This document shows, one piece after another, positions 24,066 to 32,371 of a stretch of 64,000 nt of DNA. The number at the start of each line of letters is the position of its first letter. Positions within the stretch are counted from its first letter, which is position 1. The notes beneath the pieces are model-generated. The model did no database searches. It was not told where the DNA came from and saw nothing but the letters and a program-made list of their open reading frames with translations. The position numbers and the translations under genes were made by a program. The stretch spans positions 19,651 to 83,650 of the forward strand of contig CAYQKY010000018.1 of assembly GCA_964418125.1 (NCBI GenBank). The letters are read 5' to 3'. This DNA comes from JACJXW01 sp964418125 (GTDB taxonomy: Bacteria > Bacteroidota > Bacteroidia > Chitinophagales > Saprospiraceae).

Positions 24066-25700
24066 TTACATCATATCATCGTACATGCCGGCGCCGGCCG
24101 GGGCTCCTTCTTTCTTCTTATCCGGAGCGTCGTTGATGGCGCAGGCGGTCATGAGGACCATACCGGCGATGGAAGCGGCATTCTCGATGGCCACCCTCGT
24201 CACTTTGGCCGGGTCGATCACGCCAGCCTTCTTCAGGTCTTCGTATTCTCCCGTACGGGCGTTGTAGCCGAAGGCATCTTTTGCGTCGAGTACTCTCTGC
24301 AGAACGACGCTGCCTTCTACGCCGGCATTCTCGGCGATGGTGCGCAGGGGTGACTCCAGCGCCTTGCTCACGATGCCGGCGCCGATGAATTCGTCTTCGT
24401 TGTCGAACTTCACCTTGCGCAGAGCATTAATGGCGCGGACGTAGGCTACGCCGCCCCCGGCGACGATCCCTTCTTCAACGGCAGCGCGGGTGGCGTGCAG
24501 GGCGTCGTCTACGCGGTCTTTCTTTTCTTTCATTTCCACCTCGGTAGCGGCGCCCACGTGGAGGACGGCAACGCCACCGGCCAGCTTGGCCAGGCGCTCC
24601 TGCAGTTTCTCCCGGTCGTAATCGGATGTGGTATTCTCGATCTGGGCTTTGATCTGGTTGATGCGGGCCTGAACCATGGATTCATCGCCATTGCCGCCGA
24701 CGATGGTCGTATTGTCCTTGTCTACTTTGATCTTCTCGCAGCGGCCGAGATGTTCGAGGCCGGCGTTTTCCAGCTTATACCCCCGCTCTTCGCTGATCAC
24801 GGTAGCGCCGGTCAGCACGGCGATGTCTTCCAGCATGGCCTTGCGGCGGTCGCCGAAGCCCGGGGCTTTGACGGCAACGACCTGGAGGGTGCCGCGCAGG
24901 CGGTTGACCACCAGGGTGCCCAGGGCTGTCCCTTCCACATCTTCGGCAATGATGAGCAGGGGCTTGCCCTCCTGAGCGGAGGCCTCCAGTACCGGGATGA
25001 TGTCCTTGACGTTGGAGATCTTCTTGTCGTGGATCAGGATGAACGGATCGTCGTATTCAGCGGCCATCTGCTCCGTATTGGTAGCGAAATAGGGGGAGAG
25101 GTATCCGCGGTCGAACTGCATGCCGCTCACTTCTTCCACGTAGGTTTCCGTACCTTTGGCCTCTTCTACCGTGATGACGCCGTCGGTGCTTACCCGCTTC
25201 ATGGCGTCGGCGATCAGGTTGCCGATCTCCTCGTCGTTATTGGCGGATACGGTGCCTACCTGGCGGATCTTGTCGAAGTTGCCGCTCACGGCTTCGGCCT
25301 GCTCCTTGATGTTGTCTACGACGATCTTCACCGCTTTATCTATGCCCCGCTTGAGATCGATGGGGTTGGCGCCGGAAGCAACGTTCTTCAGGCCGGCGTT
25401 GATCATAGCCTGGGCCAGGACGGTGGCCGTGGTGGTGCCGTCACCGGCAACATCAGCGGTCTTGCTGGCCACTTCCTTGGCCATCTGGGCGCCCATGTTC
25501 TCCAGCGGGTCGGGCAACTCGATCTCTTTTGCTACGGTCACCCCGTCCTTGGTCACTTTGGGAGCGCCGAAGCTCTTCTGGATCACTACGTTGCGGCCCT
25601 TGGGCCCAAGGGTCACTTTGACGGCATTGGCCAGCTTATCGATTCCTTTTTTGATATGCTCGCGGGCGTGATTGCCAAAGGTAATTTCTTTTGCTGCCAT
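24066..25700 (-). CDS. groEL: Chaperonin GroEL
   Basis: A 544-residue Hsp60 chaperonin forming the double-ring folding chamber. The full-length family sequence is visible from KEITFGNHAREHIKKGIDKLANAVKVTLGPKGRNVV, through the ATP site GDGTTTATVLAQAM and the apical domain, to the C-terminal acidic and Met/Gly tail (AGAGMYDDMM) rather than the GGM repeats of proteobacteria. It follows groES after 53 bases on the same strand, the classical groESL operon. No CIRCE element was seen upstream. Confidence 0.98.
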   Translation of the reverse strand: MAAKEITFGNHAREHIKKGIDKLANAVKVTLGPKGRNVVIQKSFGAPKVTKDGVTVAKEIELPDPLENMGAQMAKEVASKTADVAGDGTTTATVLAQAMINAGLKNVASGANPIDLKRGIDKAVKIVVDNIKEQAEAVSGNFDKIRQVGTVSANNDEEIGNLIADAMKRVSTDGVITVEEAKGTETYVEEVSGMQFDRGYLSPYFATNTEQMAAEYDDPFILIHDKKISNVKDIIPVLEASAQEGKPLLIIAEDVEGTALGTLVVNRLRGTLQVVAVKAPGFGDRRKAMLEDIAVLTGATVISEERGYKLENAGLEHLGRCEKIKVDKDNTTIVGGNGDESMVQARINQIKAQIENTTSDYDREKLQERLAKLAGGVAVLHVGAATEVEMKEKKDRVDDALHATRAAVEEGIVAGGGVAYVRAINALRKVKFDNEDEFIGAGIVSKALESPLRTIAENAGVEGSVVLQRVLDAKDAFGYNARTGEYEDLKKAGVIDPAKVTRVAIENAASIAGMVLMTACAINDAPDKKKEGAPAGAGMYDDMM

Positions 25701-25753
25701 GTGTATGGTCGTTTTTTAGGTTTACGAATGGTTGGATTATTATCCGTCGGAAA

Positions 25754-26041
25754 TTAGTTTTCGTTGACGACCACCAGGATGTCGTCCTCACGCAAGATGA
25801 GGTACTCATCGCCGTTGTAGTTCAACTCCTGGCCGGCGTATTTCCCGTAGAGCACGCGGTCGCCAACGCTAACATTCAGTTTGACGCCTTCTTTGCCGGG
25901 CCCGACGGCGATGACCTCACCCTGTTGCGGTTTTTCCTTGGCGGTGTCGGGTATAATGATGCCGCCTTTGGTCTTCTCCTCAGCCGGAAGCGGCCTGACT
26001 ACTACCCGGTCGTTGATCGGTTTGAAAGTTATTTTACTCAT
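25754..26041 (-). CDS. groES: Co-chaperonin GroES
   Basis: A 95-residue co-chaperonin that caps the GroEL ring. The family features are complete: ITFKPINDRVVVRPLPAEEKTKGGIIIPDTAKEKPQQGEVIAVGPG with the mobile loop, and YAGQELNYNGDEYLILREDDILVVV at the end. I take ATG 26041 as the start; a TTG two codons upstream is less likely. It is the first gene of groES-groEL and lies 117 bases downstream of hsp20. A TAAGTTTG sequence 3 bases before the ATG is too close to be a normal promoter. Confidence 0.97.
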   Translation of the reverse strand: MSKITFKPINDRVVVRPLPAEEKTKGGIIIPDTAKEKPQQGEVIAVGPGKEGVKLNVSVGDRVLYGKYAGQELNYNGDEYLILREDDILVVVNEN

Positions 26042-26108
26042 GTCCAAACTTAGGTTTGATAGTTATTGAACAAAAAACAAGCTTATAATTGAAGTAAGCA
26101 TAAAATTC

Positions 26109-26139
26109 ACTCCGGCAACCACCTTCAGGCTGCCGGAGT
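26109..26139 (-). terminator. Hairpin between hsp20 and groES
   Basis: ACTCCGGCA (26109-26117) and TGCCGGAGT (26131-26139) form a perfect 9-bp stem with a 13-base loop. On the minus strand a weakly T-rich stretch (GAATTTTATG) follows, so it may terminate hsp20 or attenuate read-through into groES. Confidence 0.5.
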
Positions 26140-26158
26140 AAAAAGCCGGCACGGCTGC

Positions 26159-26605
26159 TTATTTGATTTCTATTTTGCGCGGAGCCGGCAGTTTAGCTTC
26201 TTCTCTTTTCGGTATCAGTATCCGCAGGATACCATTCTCATACCTGGCGTTGATCTTGGAGTCGTCCACCACGCTCTTCGGCAGGCGGAAGGTGCGCAGG
26301 AAGGACTGATAGCTGAACTCGCGGCGGGTATAACGTTCTCCCTCCTTCAGCTTGCGCTCCGTTTCTTTCCTGGAGGCAATCTTCAGGACCTCATTTTCGA
26401 GTTCGATCTGAAAATCTTCCTTCTTCATGCCCGGAGCTGCCATTTCGACAGTAAAACTGTCATTTGTTTCAATGACGTTGACTGCCGGGATGGTGGTGTC
26501 TGTCGCCGAATTGTTCTGTAAATCCCAGTCGGAAAATTCCCGGGTTAAGAAATCGTCAAAAAACCGGGGAAGGCTCGGAAAGACATTGCTTCTCATCAGT
26601 TTCAT
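26159..26605 (-). CDS. Hsp20/alpha-crystallin small heat-shock protein
   Basis: A 148-residue small heat-shock protein that binds unfolding proteins without ATP. The alpha-crystallin domain runs from about residue 40 (PAVNVIETNDSFTVEMAAPGMKKEDFQIE) to ARYENGILRILIPK, followed by the C-terminal Pro-Ala-Pro tail used for oligomer contacts. The start may be ATG 26605 or 26596. It lies directly upstream of groES and groEL on the same strand, so the three probably respond to heat together. A TGCCA-N3-TGGCA inverted repeat 167 bases upstream is a candidate control site. Confidence 0.93.
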   Translation of the reverse strand: MKLMRSNVFPSLPRFFDDFLTREFSDWDLQNNSATDTTIPAVNVIETNDSFTVEMAAPGMKKEDFQIELENEVLKIASRKETERKLKEGERYTRREFSYQSFLRTFRLPKSVVDDSKINARYENGILRILIPKREEAKLPAPRKIEIK

Positions 26606-27223
26606 AATTACCTTCTTTTTAATGGTTAAACAATCAAAATAGCAGCATCAATCGCCAAACATTAAAAAGCGGTCACGTAAACCGATTTTCCGCATTTCAA
26701 CTTCTAACTGATCAAATCAAATGCCAATCCGGGTATCACCAGCAGGCAGCCGAAAAAACGGCACGACACACTGCCAAAATGGCAATCACTCGTCTGCACC
26801 ATGCCCGCCAGAGGATAGGCCTTTACCTTTATCGGTCAACCCTATTCACCTTTTCCGTCGAAGGGAGGGGGACGGCCAGCCCCCTGGCTTAAGGGGAACC
26901 CCAATGCCTGAAAAGGACATTAATTTACATATGTAAATAATTGAATGTCAGATACAATTTCCATTGTTCTGGCAGCGGGGAGGGACAGCCCGAAGCCAGA
27001 CGGCGATCTGCCGGACGGGCCACAGGCTGTTATTGTATAGGCGGCCGGCTATCTGGCCTGCTTTTTTCCAGGGCCAGCCTTTAAGTCAACCCCCTTATTT
27101 TCTTTTTAAGCTGAACACGTCTGGGCAGGCTTTTTTAACTTGTAAGTTTATCAGTCCTTATAGCAGCCCGGCTTTCTTCCGGGCCCTTATTTTGCTAATC
27201 AAAAAAACTGAAAACTTTTAGCC
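26606..27223. other. Divergent regulatory spacer between hsp20 and a lipoprotein gene
   Basis: No gene is supported; two short ORFs here are Pro/Arg-rich and lack any domain. Visible signals are the inverted repeat TGCCA-AAA-TGGCA (26772-26784), a 16-bp perfect palindrome ATTTACATATGTAAAT (26923-26938), and GCCCGG/CCGGGC hairpin bases near 27165-27185 just before the lipoprotein gene. The two palindromes are candidate operators. Confidence 0.5.
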
Positions 27224-27799
27224 ATGAAGAATTTTAAATTTCTCCTGCTGCTTTTCGCCCTGACGGGAATGGTTGTAACCTGGCAGAGCTGTAATGAAGA
27301 CGAAGAGCCTACACCGGAAGCAACCTGTACAGACGGCATCCAGAATGGAGAGGAAACCGGAGTAGACTGTGGCGGCCCGGATTGCCCCCCCTGTGAAATA
27401 GGTGTTCAGGGCAGATGGCAGTCTTCCGGCGATAACGTTGCGCCGCTGCTGGTTACCCTCTTTGCCACCGACAGCATCTACGCCGAATTCAATACGGATA
27501 ACACATACCTGGTGGAGCAATATGACACCTCCGGCGCCAAACTGACTCTGGAAGGCACCTACACTCAGAAGGAAAGCGGCGTAGGCGACATCTGGGAGAT
27601 CACCGTCGACCAATCTTCGCCCGCGGCCCTTACTTCCGAAGGTATTTTTGAAGTTACCGGCACTACCATGAGGTACGAAATTGCCCAGACCTCTCCCGAC
27701 ATCGGCGCCGTTCCGCCTACTGCCGCCGCAGGTTTCGGCAGCACCAACGGAGGGGCTATCGGCAATATAAACATACAGGTCTACGAACGCATAGAGTAA
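27224..27799 (+). CDS. Small lipoprotein with CxDGxxNxxETxxDCGG motif
   Basis: A 191-residue lipoprotein: hydrophobic signal (FLLLLFALTGMVVTW) ending at the lipobox-like WQSC. The mature start contains TCTDGIQNGEETGVDCGG followed by PDCPPC, a short cysteine motif seen in many Bacteroidota surface lipoproteins. The remaining 120 residues are a lipocalin-like beta domain (GRWQSSGDNVAP, FNTDNTYLVEQYD, LTLEGTYTQKES) typical of small surface-exposed proteins. The function is unknown. It is followed after 239 bases by an outer-membrane barrel gene on the same strand. Confidence 0.8.
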   Translation: MKNFKFLLLLFALTGMVVTWQSCNEDEEPTPEATCTDGIQNGEETGVDCGGPDCPPCEIGVQGRWQSSGDNVAPLLVTLFATDSIYAEFNTDNTYLVEQYDTSGAKLTLEGTYTQKESGVGDIWEITVDQSSPAALTSEGIFEVTGTTMRYEIAQTSPDIGAVPPTAAAGFGSTNGGAIGNINIQVYERIE

Positions 27800-28038
27800 A
27801 TACTGCCATAGCCCAGCTGAACCTCCCCCAGGCTGTTATTGGTTCCCGGTTGTTCCGGAGCCCTTAACAGCTTGGGGATTCCCTCTCTCCCGCACAGTAG
27901 TGGCAGCGCATATGGCTACAGGCTATATTGTCAAATTGTTTTGCCCGGGCCTTTAGCCTCCGATATGCACCGGGGCGGGCAGGTAGGTTCGCTTTCAATA
28001 CACTACCTCCAGACAAACAAAAAACAACCCTAGCTGAC

Positions 28039-29604
28039 ATGAAAAACCGCAACCTATGGCTCTGGCTTTTCCTTTTAGTATCCAACGCAGCCATGGCGCA
28101 GATCCCTCCCTATTTCGAACGGCTTGAAAAGAAGATACCGGAAAGGGCCGAAAAAGAATTCCAGTACATCGCCTACTTTTATAACCACTACGTCAACAGC
28201 AACATCTACCCTACCAATGACTTTCTAAGGGGGCAGGTGATCGGCCGATTGTTCGGCCAGAATACGACCACCACCACCGACACCTTGTCGGCTTCCTATT
28301 TCGAGCAGCGCATCCTGCCTTTTTTTATCTATCAGCCCAAGCTGTTCGACGGGCGGGCCATCCTGCGTGCATCCTTCGAGATCGACTTCACCTGGGGAGA
28401 TGTGGCCTATGGAACGGGCGGCAACTTCGGCGCTGCCCCTTCGGCCGACCAGGTCAACCTTCAGACGCAGAACATCGAACTGGAGCTGATCCCCGCCACC
28501 GGCTGGGCCATCAACCTTGGTTTGCAACGTATGTTTGACACCCCTCACAACCCCTACCGCACATTCTTCGACCAGATGCTCAACTCCGCCTATCGACTCA
28601 ACTACTGGGGGACCGACGGGGTAGGCATCACCCTGCGCCGCGACGCCGACTACTACAAGTGGAAGGCTGGCTTTTATCAGCTTTATGAAAACAGCATCCA
28701 GAACGATGACGACGTCCACATGATGGAACTGAACTACCGCAGGGCACTGGGGTTGAAGTGGCATTTGGGAGGTTCCGTTTACTATGTGCGCGACCGCTCG
28801 AACGGCCAGGGTGGCCCATCCATTCTGGGGCAGGGGCTTAACAGTACTCTGAATGACTACAACGGCACCTTCCGCTTCCGGTTCGGCAATGCCGAGTATA
28901 AAGCGGATGTGGCCTGGCTGGGCGCCTACTTCGGTTATAACGAGATCCAGATGATGGGGCCCTGGTTCATGACCGGCTACCTCAATTACAACCTGGGCGG
29001 CACGCAGCTCAAAACCAACGACACCTGGGCCGACGGGCCCGGCATCGGAGGCCTGGGCGCCAACCTGCGGGCCGGCTATCGCTACGGGAAAACTCCGAAT
29101 GACGCCGTCTGGGTAGACCTGATCTACACCTCAGGAGATAACAACGGTATTGCTGACGATAAGTACAGCGGCGTGATGACAGGCAATACCTGGGGCACAC
29201 CGGCCGCCCTGCACGTCAGCCATGGCGCCTATCTGCTCTTCCCTCATGCCAATGTCGTGAACCGCTACGTTGCCGCCGTGACCGATATTTCCAATATGGG
29301 CTTCGGCCTGACGGGCGGCACCGTCAACTGGGGAATGGACTTCGTCCCCTACAAGTTTTCCGGAAAGCTGGGCCTGGCGGCGGCCCTGAGCAATGCCGAA
29401 CCCAACCAGGGCGGACCGGTTATGGGCCTGGAATCCAACGTTAAATTCGGCTACCAGTTCGGGGCCTTTATGCAGGCGGAACTGCATGCCGCCTATCTGT
29501 GGCTGGGTGACTTTTATGACAGCCCATTGGTTAACGGCGGAGCGGCAGAGCGGCCGGCGAACCCCTACACCGCTATTCTCGTGTTTAAATGGTTAATGTT
29601 TTAA
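28039..29604 (+). CDS. Outer-membrane beta-barrel (porin-like) protein
   Basis: A 521-residue protein with a signal peptide (LWLFLLVSNAAMAQ) and a mature part of alternating strands with aromatic girdles. It ends in a typical barrel C-terminus (PYTAILVFKWLMF, final residue Phe). Residues such as RGQVIGRLFGQNTTT, YRLNYWGTDGVGITLRRD and WVDLIYTSGDNNG resemble the alginate-export/porin class, which passes small solutes. The substrate is unknown. I use the ATG at 28039 because the upstream frame has no signal sequence. It may be co-transcribed with the hydrolase lipoprotein 68 bases downstream. Confidence 0.85.
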   Translation: MKNRNLWLWLFLLVSNAAMAQIPPYFERLEKKIPERAEKEFQYIAYFYNHYVNSNIYPTNDFLRGQVIGRLFGQNTTTTTDTLSASYFEQRILPFFIYQPKLFDGRAILRASFEIDFTWGDVAYGTGGNFGAAPSADQVNLQTQNIELELIPATGWAINLGLQRMFDTPHNPYRTFFDQMLNSAYRLNYWGTDGVGITLRRDADYYKWKAGFYQLYENSIQNDDDVHMMELNYRRALGLKWHLGGSVYYVRDRSNGQGGPSILGQGLNSTLNDYNGTFRFRFGNAEYKADVAWLGAYFGYNEIQMMGPWFMTGYLNYNLGGTQLKTNDTWADGPGIGGLGANLRAGYRYGKTPNDAVWVDLIYTSGDNNGIADDKYSGVMTGNTWGTPAALHVSHGAYLLFPHANVVNRYVAAVTDISNMGFGLTGGTVNWGMDFVPYKFSGKLGLAAALSNAEPNQGGPVMGLESNVKFGYQFGAFMQAELHAAYLWLGDFYDSPLVNGGAAERPANPYTAILVFKWLMF

Positions 29605-29672
29605 TTTCCGGGTGAGCCGGTAAGTATGTATGAAGCTTCTACCGCCAAAAATATTTTTATAAAAAGCAAGCC

Positions 29673-30617
29673 ATGAGAAATTTGTTTTCCATAGCGCTCC
29701 TGTTGCTCCTGAGCGCCTGTGCCACCCAGAAAGAGGCGCCCGGCGTTCAATCCTTTGATGATATAACCTACCCTTTCCCCACTTCGAAAGTGAATTTGTC
29801 CGACGGCCTGGAAGTCGCCTACTTCGATGAAGGGGAAGGCAAAGAAGCGATCCTGTTCATTCACGGCCTGGGTAGTTACGCCCCGGCCTGGAAAAAGAAC
29901 ATCGAGGCGTTGAGGAATAATTACCGATGCCTCGCCATAGACCTGCCGGGTTACGGAAAATCCAGCAAGGGCAAATACGAGGCCAGCATGACGTATTATG
30001 CCACTGTAGTTAAGGATTTCCTCGATGCACTGAATATTGAAAAAGCCACTCTTGCCGGGCACTCTATGGGTGGACAGATTGCCATTACCGCAGCCCTGGC
30101 TTATCCCGACAGGGTGAAACGCCTCATTCTGGTCGCACCCGCCGGTTTCGAAACCTTTCATAAGGGAGAACGGCAGTGGTTCCGGGAAGTACTGTCCCCG
30201 AGGGGAGTAAAACTGACCACCGTCGATCAGATCAGAGAAAACATGGCCTGGAACTTCTACATGTTGCCGCCCGATGCCGAATTCATGATCACGGACCGCA
30301 TCGCCATGCGCGACGCCGCCGGCTTCGACGCCTACTGCTACATCATCCCGGAATGCGTCAAAGGCATGGTAGACGAGCCGGTATTTGACGAGCTTCCGAA
30401 TGTACAACAGCCGGCCCTGGCCATCTTCGGCCATCAGGACAACCTCATCCCTAACCGCTTTCTCAACGGCGGGGAAACGGAAGATATCGGCAAGCAGGGC
30501 GTCGCCCAAATGCCCGATGCCCGCCTGATCATGATCGATAAAGCCGGCCACTTCGTTCACTTCGAAAGAGCCGATGCTGTCAATGAGGCCATACTGGAAT
30601 TCATGCACGCTAAATAA
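29673..30617 (+). CDS. Alpha/beta hydrolase lipoprotein
   Basis: A 314-residue hydrolase with a lipoprotein signal (SIALLLLLSAC, lipobox LSAC). The alpha/beta hydrolase core is complete: oxyanion motif LFIHGLGS, nucleophile AGHSMGGQ, Asp in IFGHQDNLIP and His in KAGHFVHFE. The cap region MAWNFYMLPPDAEFM resembles the monoacylglycerol lipase and haloperoxidase-like group. It would act in the periplasm or outer membrane on an ester substrate that cannot be named. It follows the porin-like gene by 68 bases; the next gene has its own promoter. Confidence 0.92.
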   Translation: MRNLFSIALLLLLSACATQKEAPGVQSFDDITYPFPTSKVNLSDGLEVAYFDEGEGKEAILFIHGLGSYAPAWKKNIEALRNNYRCLAIDLPGYGKSSKGKYEASMTYYATVVKDFLDALNIEKATLAGHSMGGQIAITAALAYPDRVKRLILVAPAGFETFHKGERQWFREVLSPRGVKLTTVDQIRENMAWNFYMLPPDAEFMITDRIAMRDAAGFDAYCYIIPECVKGMVDEPVFDELPNVQQPALAIFGHQDNLIPNRFLNGGETEDIGKQGVAQMPDARLIMIDKAGHFVHFERADAVNEAILEFMHAK

Positions 30618-30626
30618 CGGAGCGGC

Positions 30627-30657
30627 TTGGTAAGCTACAAAAGGCTGATTACATTTG
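30627..30657 (+). promoter_or_regulatory. Promoter of the MscS-family gene (TTG-N20-TACATTTG)
   Basis: TTG at 30627-30629 and TACATTTG at 30650-30657, 20 bases apart, match the Bacteroidota consensus. The transcript would start near 30663, about 20 bases before the ATG at 30682. Confidence 0.85.
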
Positions 30658-30681
30658 TAGCCCATCAATCGCTCCGAAACC

Positions 30682-32313
30682 ATGCTCGCCAGAAATGCTT
30701 TCCTCCTGCTGTTTATCGGCCTGCCTTTATTATTATTGGGCCAGCGCGACGAGGTCCCCGTCACCCTGGAAACGCCTTACAACACGGTTCTGGTGCACCT
30801 TCATTACCTCCAGCCGGAAACCTATCAGCCGGAAGTGGCTGCCCGTACCCTGTATAGTGTTCAGGACAGTGCGCGGGCAGCCCGCCTAGCCATTCAGCTC
30901 AAACAGGTCCTGGATGGCAAGGGCCTGAAAGTGATCCTGAACAAACTGCCCCAGGCTCCGGACTACCGGGAAGACACCACGTCGGACCGGAATATTTACA
31001 CTCTTTTTCCGCTCGAGCTTCCCGAAGTGTACCTCGAAAAAACCGATGGCAGGTGGTATTATTCGGAAGAGACGGTGGGGCTCATCCCCGAATTGCACAA
31101 AGAAGTCTATCCCTTCGGAGCGGACCTCCTGCTCAACCTGCTGCCAAAATTTGGCCAGCGGGAAATACTGGGCATGGCCCTCTGGCAATATATCGGCCTG
31201 CTGGCCCTCCTCATACTGGCCTCCCTGGTACATTTTGCCCTCAGCCGCCTGCTCCGGCCACTGGTCCGGCGTTTTACCTACTATCGGGCCCGGGGGCAGG
31301 GCGTGCCGCCGGAACTGGCTTGGAAGATCGCACGCGCCGCCAGTATTTACATTGTGCTTCGGCTGATCAAGGCTTTTCTGCCCGTCCTTCAGCTCCCCAT
31401 CGAGTCGGCAAGTTTTGCGGTAATGACCATTCGCATCCTTTCGGTTGTGCTGGTGGTTTACATTTTACTGCGTATTCTGGATGTGTTCGTCTTCTATGCC
31501 AACCGGTTTACCAGGAGGACAGAAAGTAAGATGGATGATCAGTTACTGCCCCTGCTGAAAGGCGGGGTACAATTTATTCTCTTGGCCGGTGGTGTGATCC
31601 AGGCCTTCCGGGTCCTCCAGGTCGATATTACCACACTGATCGCCGGTATTTCCATCGGGGGGCTGGCCCTGGCCCTGGCCGCCCAGGATACCCTGAAAAA
31701 CCTTTTCGGCTCCCTGACGATCTTCCTGGACAAGCCCTTTCAGGTCGGCGACTGGATCAACTTCTCGGACATAGACGGGACAGTAGAGGAGGTAGGGTTC
31801 CGTTCCACCCGTGTCCGTACTTTCGCCAATTCGCTGGTTTATGTACCGAACGGCAAGCTGGCGGACATGGTAATCAACAATTATGGCCTGCGTACCTACC
31901 GCCGCTTCAGCACCAGGATATCCATCACTTATGACACTCCAACGGCATTGGTAGACAAGTTTACGGAAGGCCTGCGACAGATCGTAGCCACACATCCCCA
32001 TACCCGCAAAGACTACTACGAGATCCACCTCAATGAGATGAGCAGCAGCTCTCTGGATATCCTTTTTTACATCTTCTTTGAAGTGCCAGGCTGGTCGGAG
32101 GAACTCAGAGCACGCCATGAAGTGCTGCTGGGCGTCATCGATCTGGCGCATAACCTGGGTGTACGCTTTGCTTTCCCCACACAGACGATGCACATAGAGG
32201 AATTTCCAGGCACTACGGCTACCACGCCCCACTACAAAACGGAAACGCAGGCAATGGATAAAAAGCTGGAGGAGTTTTTGGCAGATTTCAAGGCGCGGGT
32301 CAGCCCCAAATAA
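30682..32313 (+). CDS. MscS-family mechanosensitive channel
   Basis: A 543-residue protein with a signal peptide, a periplasmic domain of about 150 residues, then at least four membrane helices (around 170-190, 220-240, 255-275 and 295-315). The pore helix is Gly/Ala-rich (AGISIGGLALALAAQDTLKNLFGSL), followed by the MscS beta domain (FLDKPFQVGDWI, GTVEEVGFRSTRVRT, VYVPNGKLADMVINN) and the C-terminal alpha-beta domain. It releases osmolytes when membrane tension rises. The extra N-terminal extracytoplasmic domain makes it longer than E. coli MscS. Confidence 0.93.
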   Translation: MLARNAFLLLFIGLPLLLLGQRDEVPVTLETPYNTVLVHLHYLQPETYQPEVAARTLYSVQDSARAARLAIQLKQVLDGKGLKVILNKLPQAPDYREDTTSDRNIYTLFPLELPEVYLEKTDGRWYYSEETVGLIPELHKEVYPFGADLLLNLLPKFGQREILGMALWQYIGLLALLILASLVHFALSRLLRPLVRRFTYYRARGQGVPPELAWKIARAASIYIVLRLIKAFLPVLQLPIESASFAVMTIRILSVVLVVYILLRILDVFVFYANRFTRRTESKMDDQLLPLLKGGVQFILLAGGVIQAFRVLQVDITTLIAGISIGGLALALAAQDTLKNLFGSLTIFLDKPFQVGDWINFSDIDGTVEEVGFRSTRVRTFANSLVYVPNGKLADMVINNYGLRTYRRFSTRISITYDTPTALVDKFTEGLRQIVATHPHTRKDYYEIHLNEMSSSSLDILFYIFFEVPGWSEELRARHEVLLGVIDLAHNLGVRFAFPTQTMHIEEFPGTTATTPHYKTETQAMDKKLEEFLADFKARVSPK

Positions 32314-32352
32314 AAAACCCTCCCTCGCGCATATACGCAAGAGAGGGTTTTT
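32313..32352. terminator. Bidirectional terminator between the MscS gene and rho
   Basis: AAAAACCCTC (32313-32322) pairs with GAGGGTTTTT (32343-32352). The A/T tails on both sides let it work for both convergent genes, and the loop contains a further CGCG-type pairing. Confidence 0.85.
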
Positions 32353-32371
32353 ATCTGGAATAAGCAACGGA

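Noticed and set aside
26045..26052. Promoter for groES (TAAGTTTG on the minus strand)
   Set aside because: It lies 3 bases from the ATG, which would require a leaderless message, and the -33 spacing (18) is poor. Probably a chance match.
26721..27221. Two short plus-strand ORFs upstream of the small lipoprotein
   Set aside because: Low-complexity translations with no domain. The region contains palindromes and looks regulatory.
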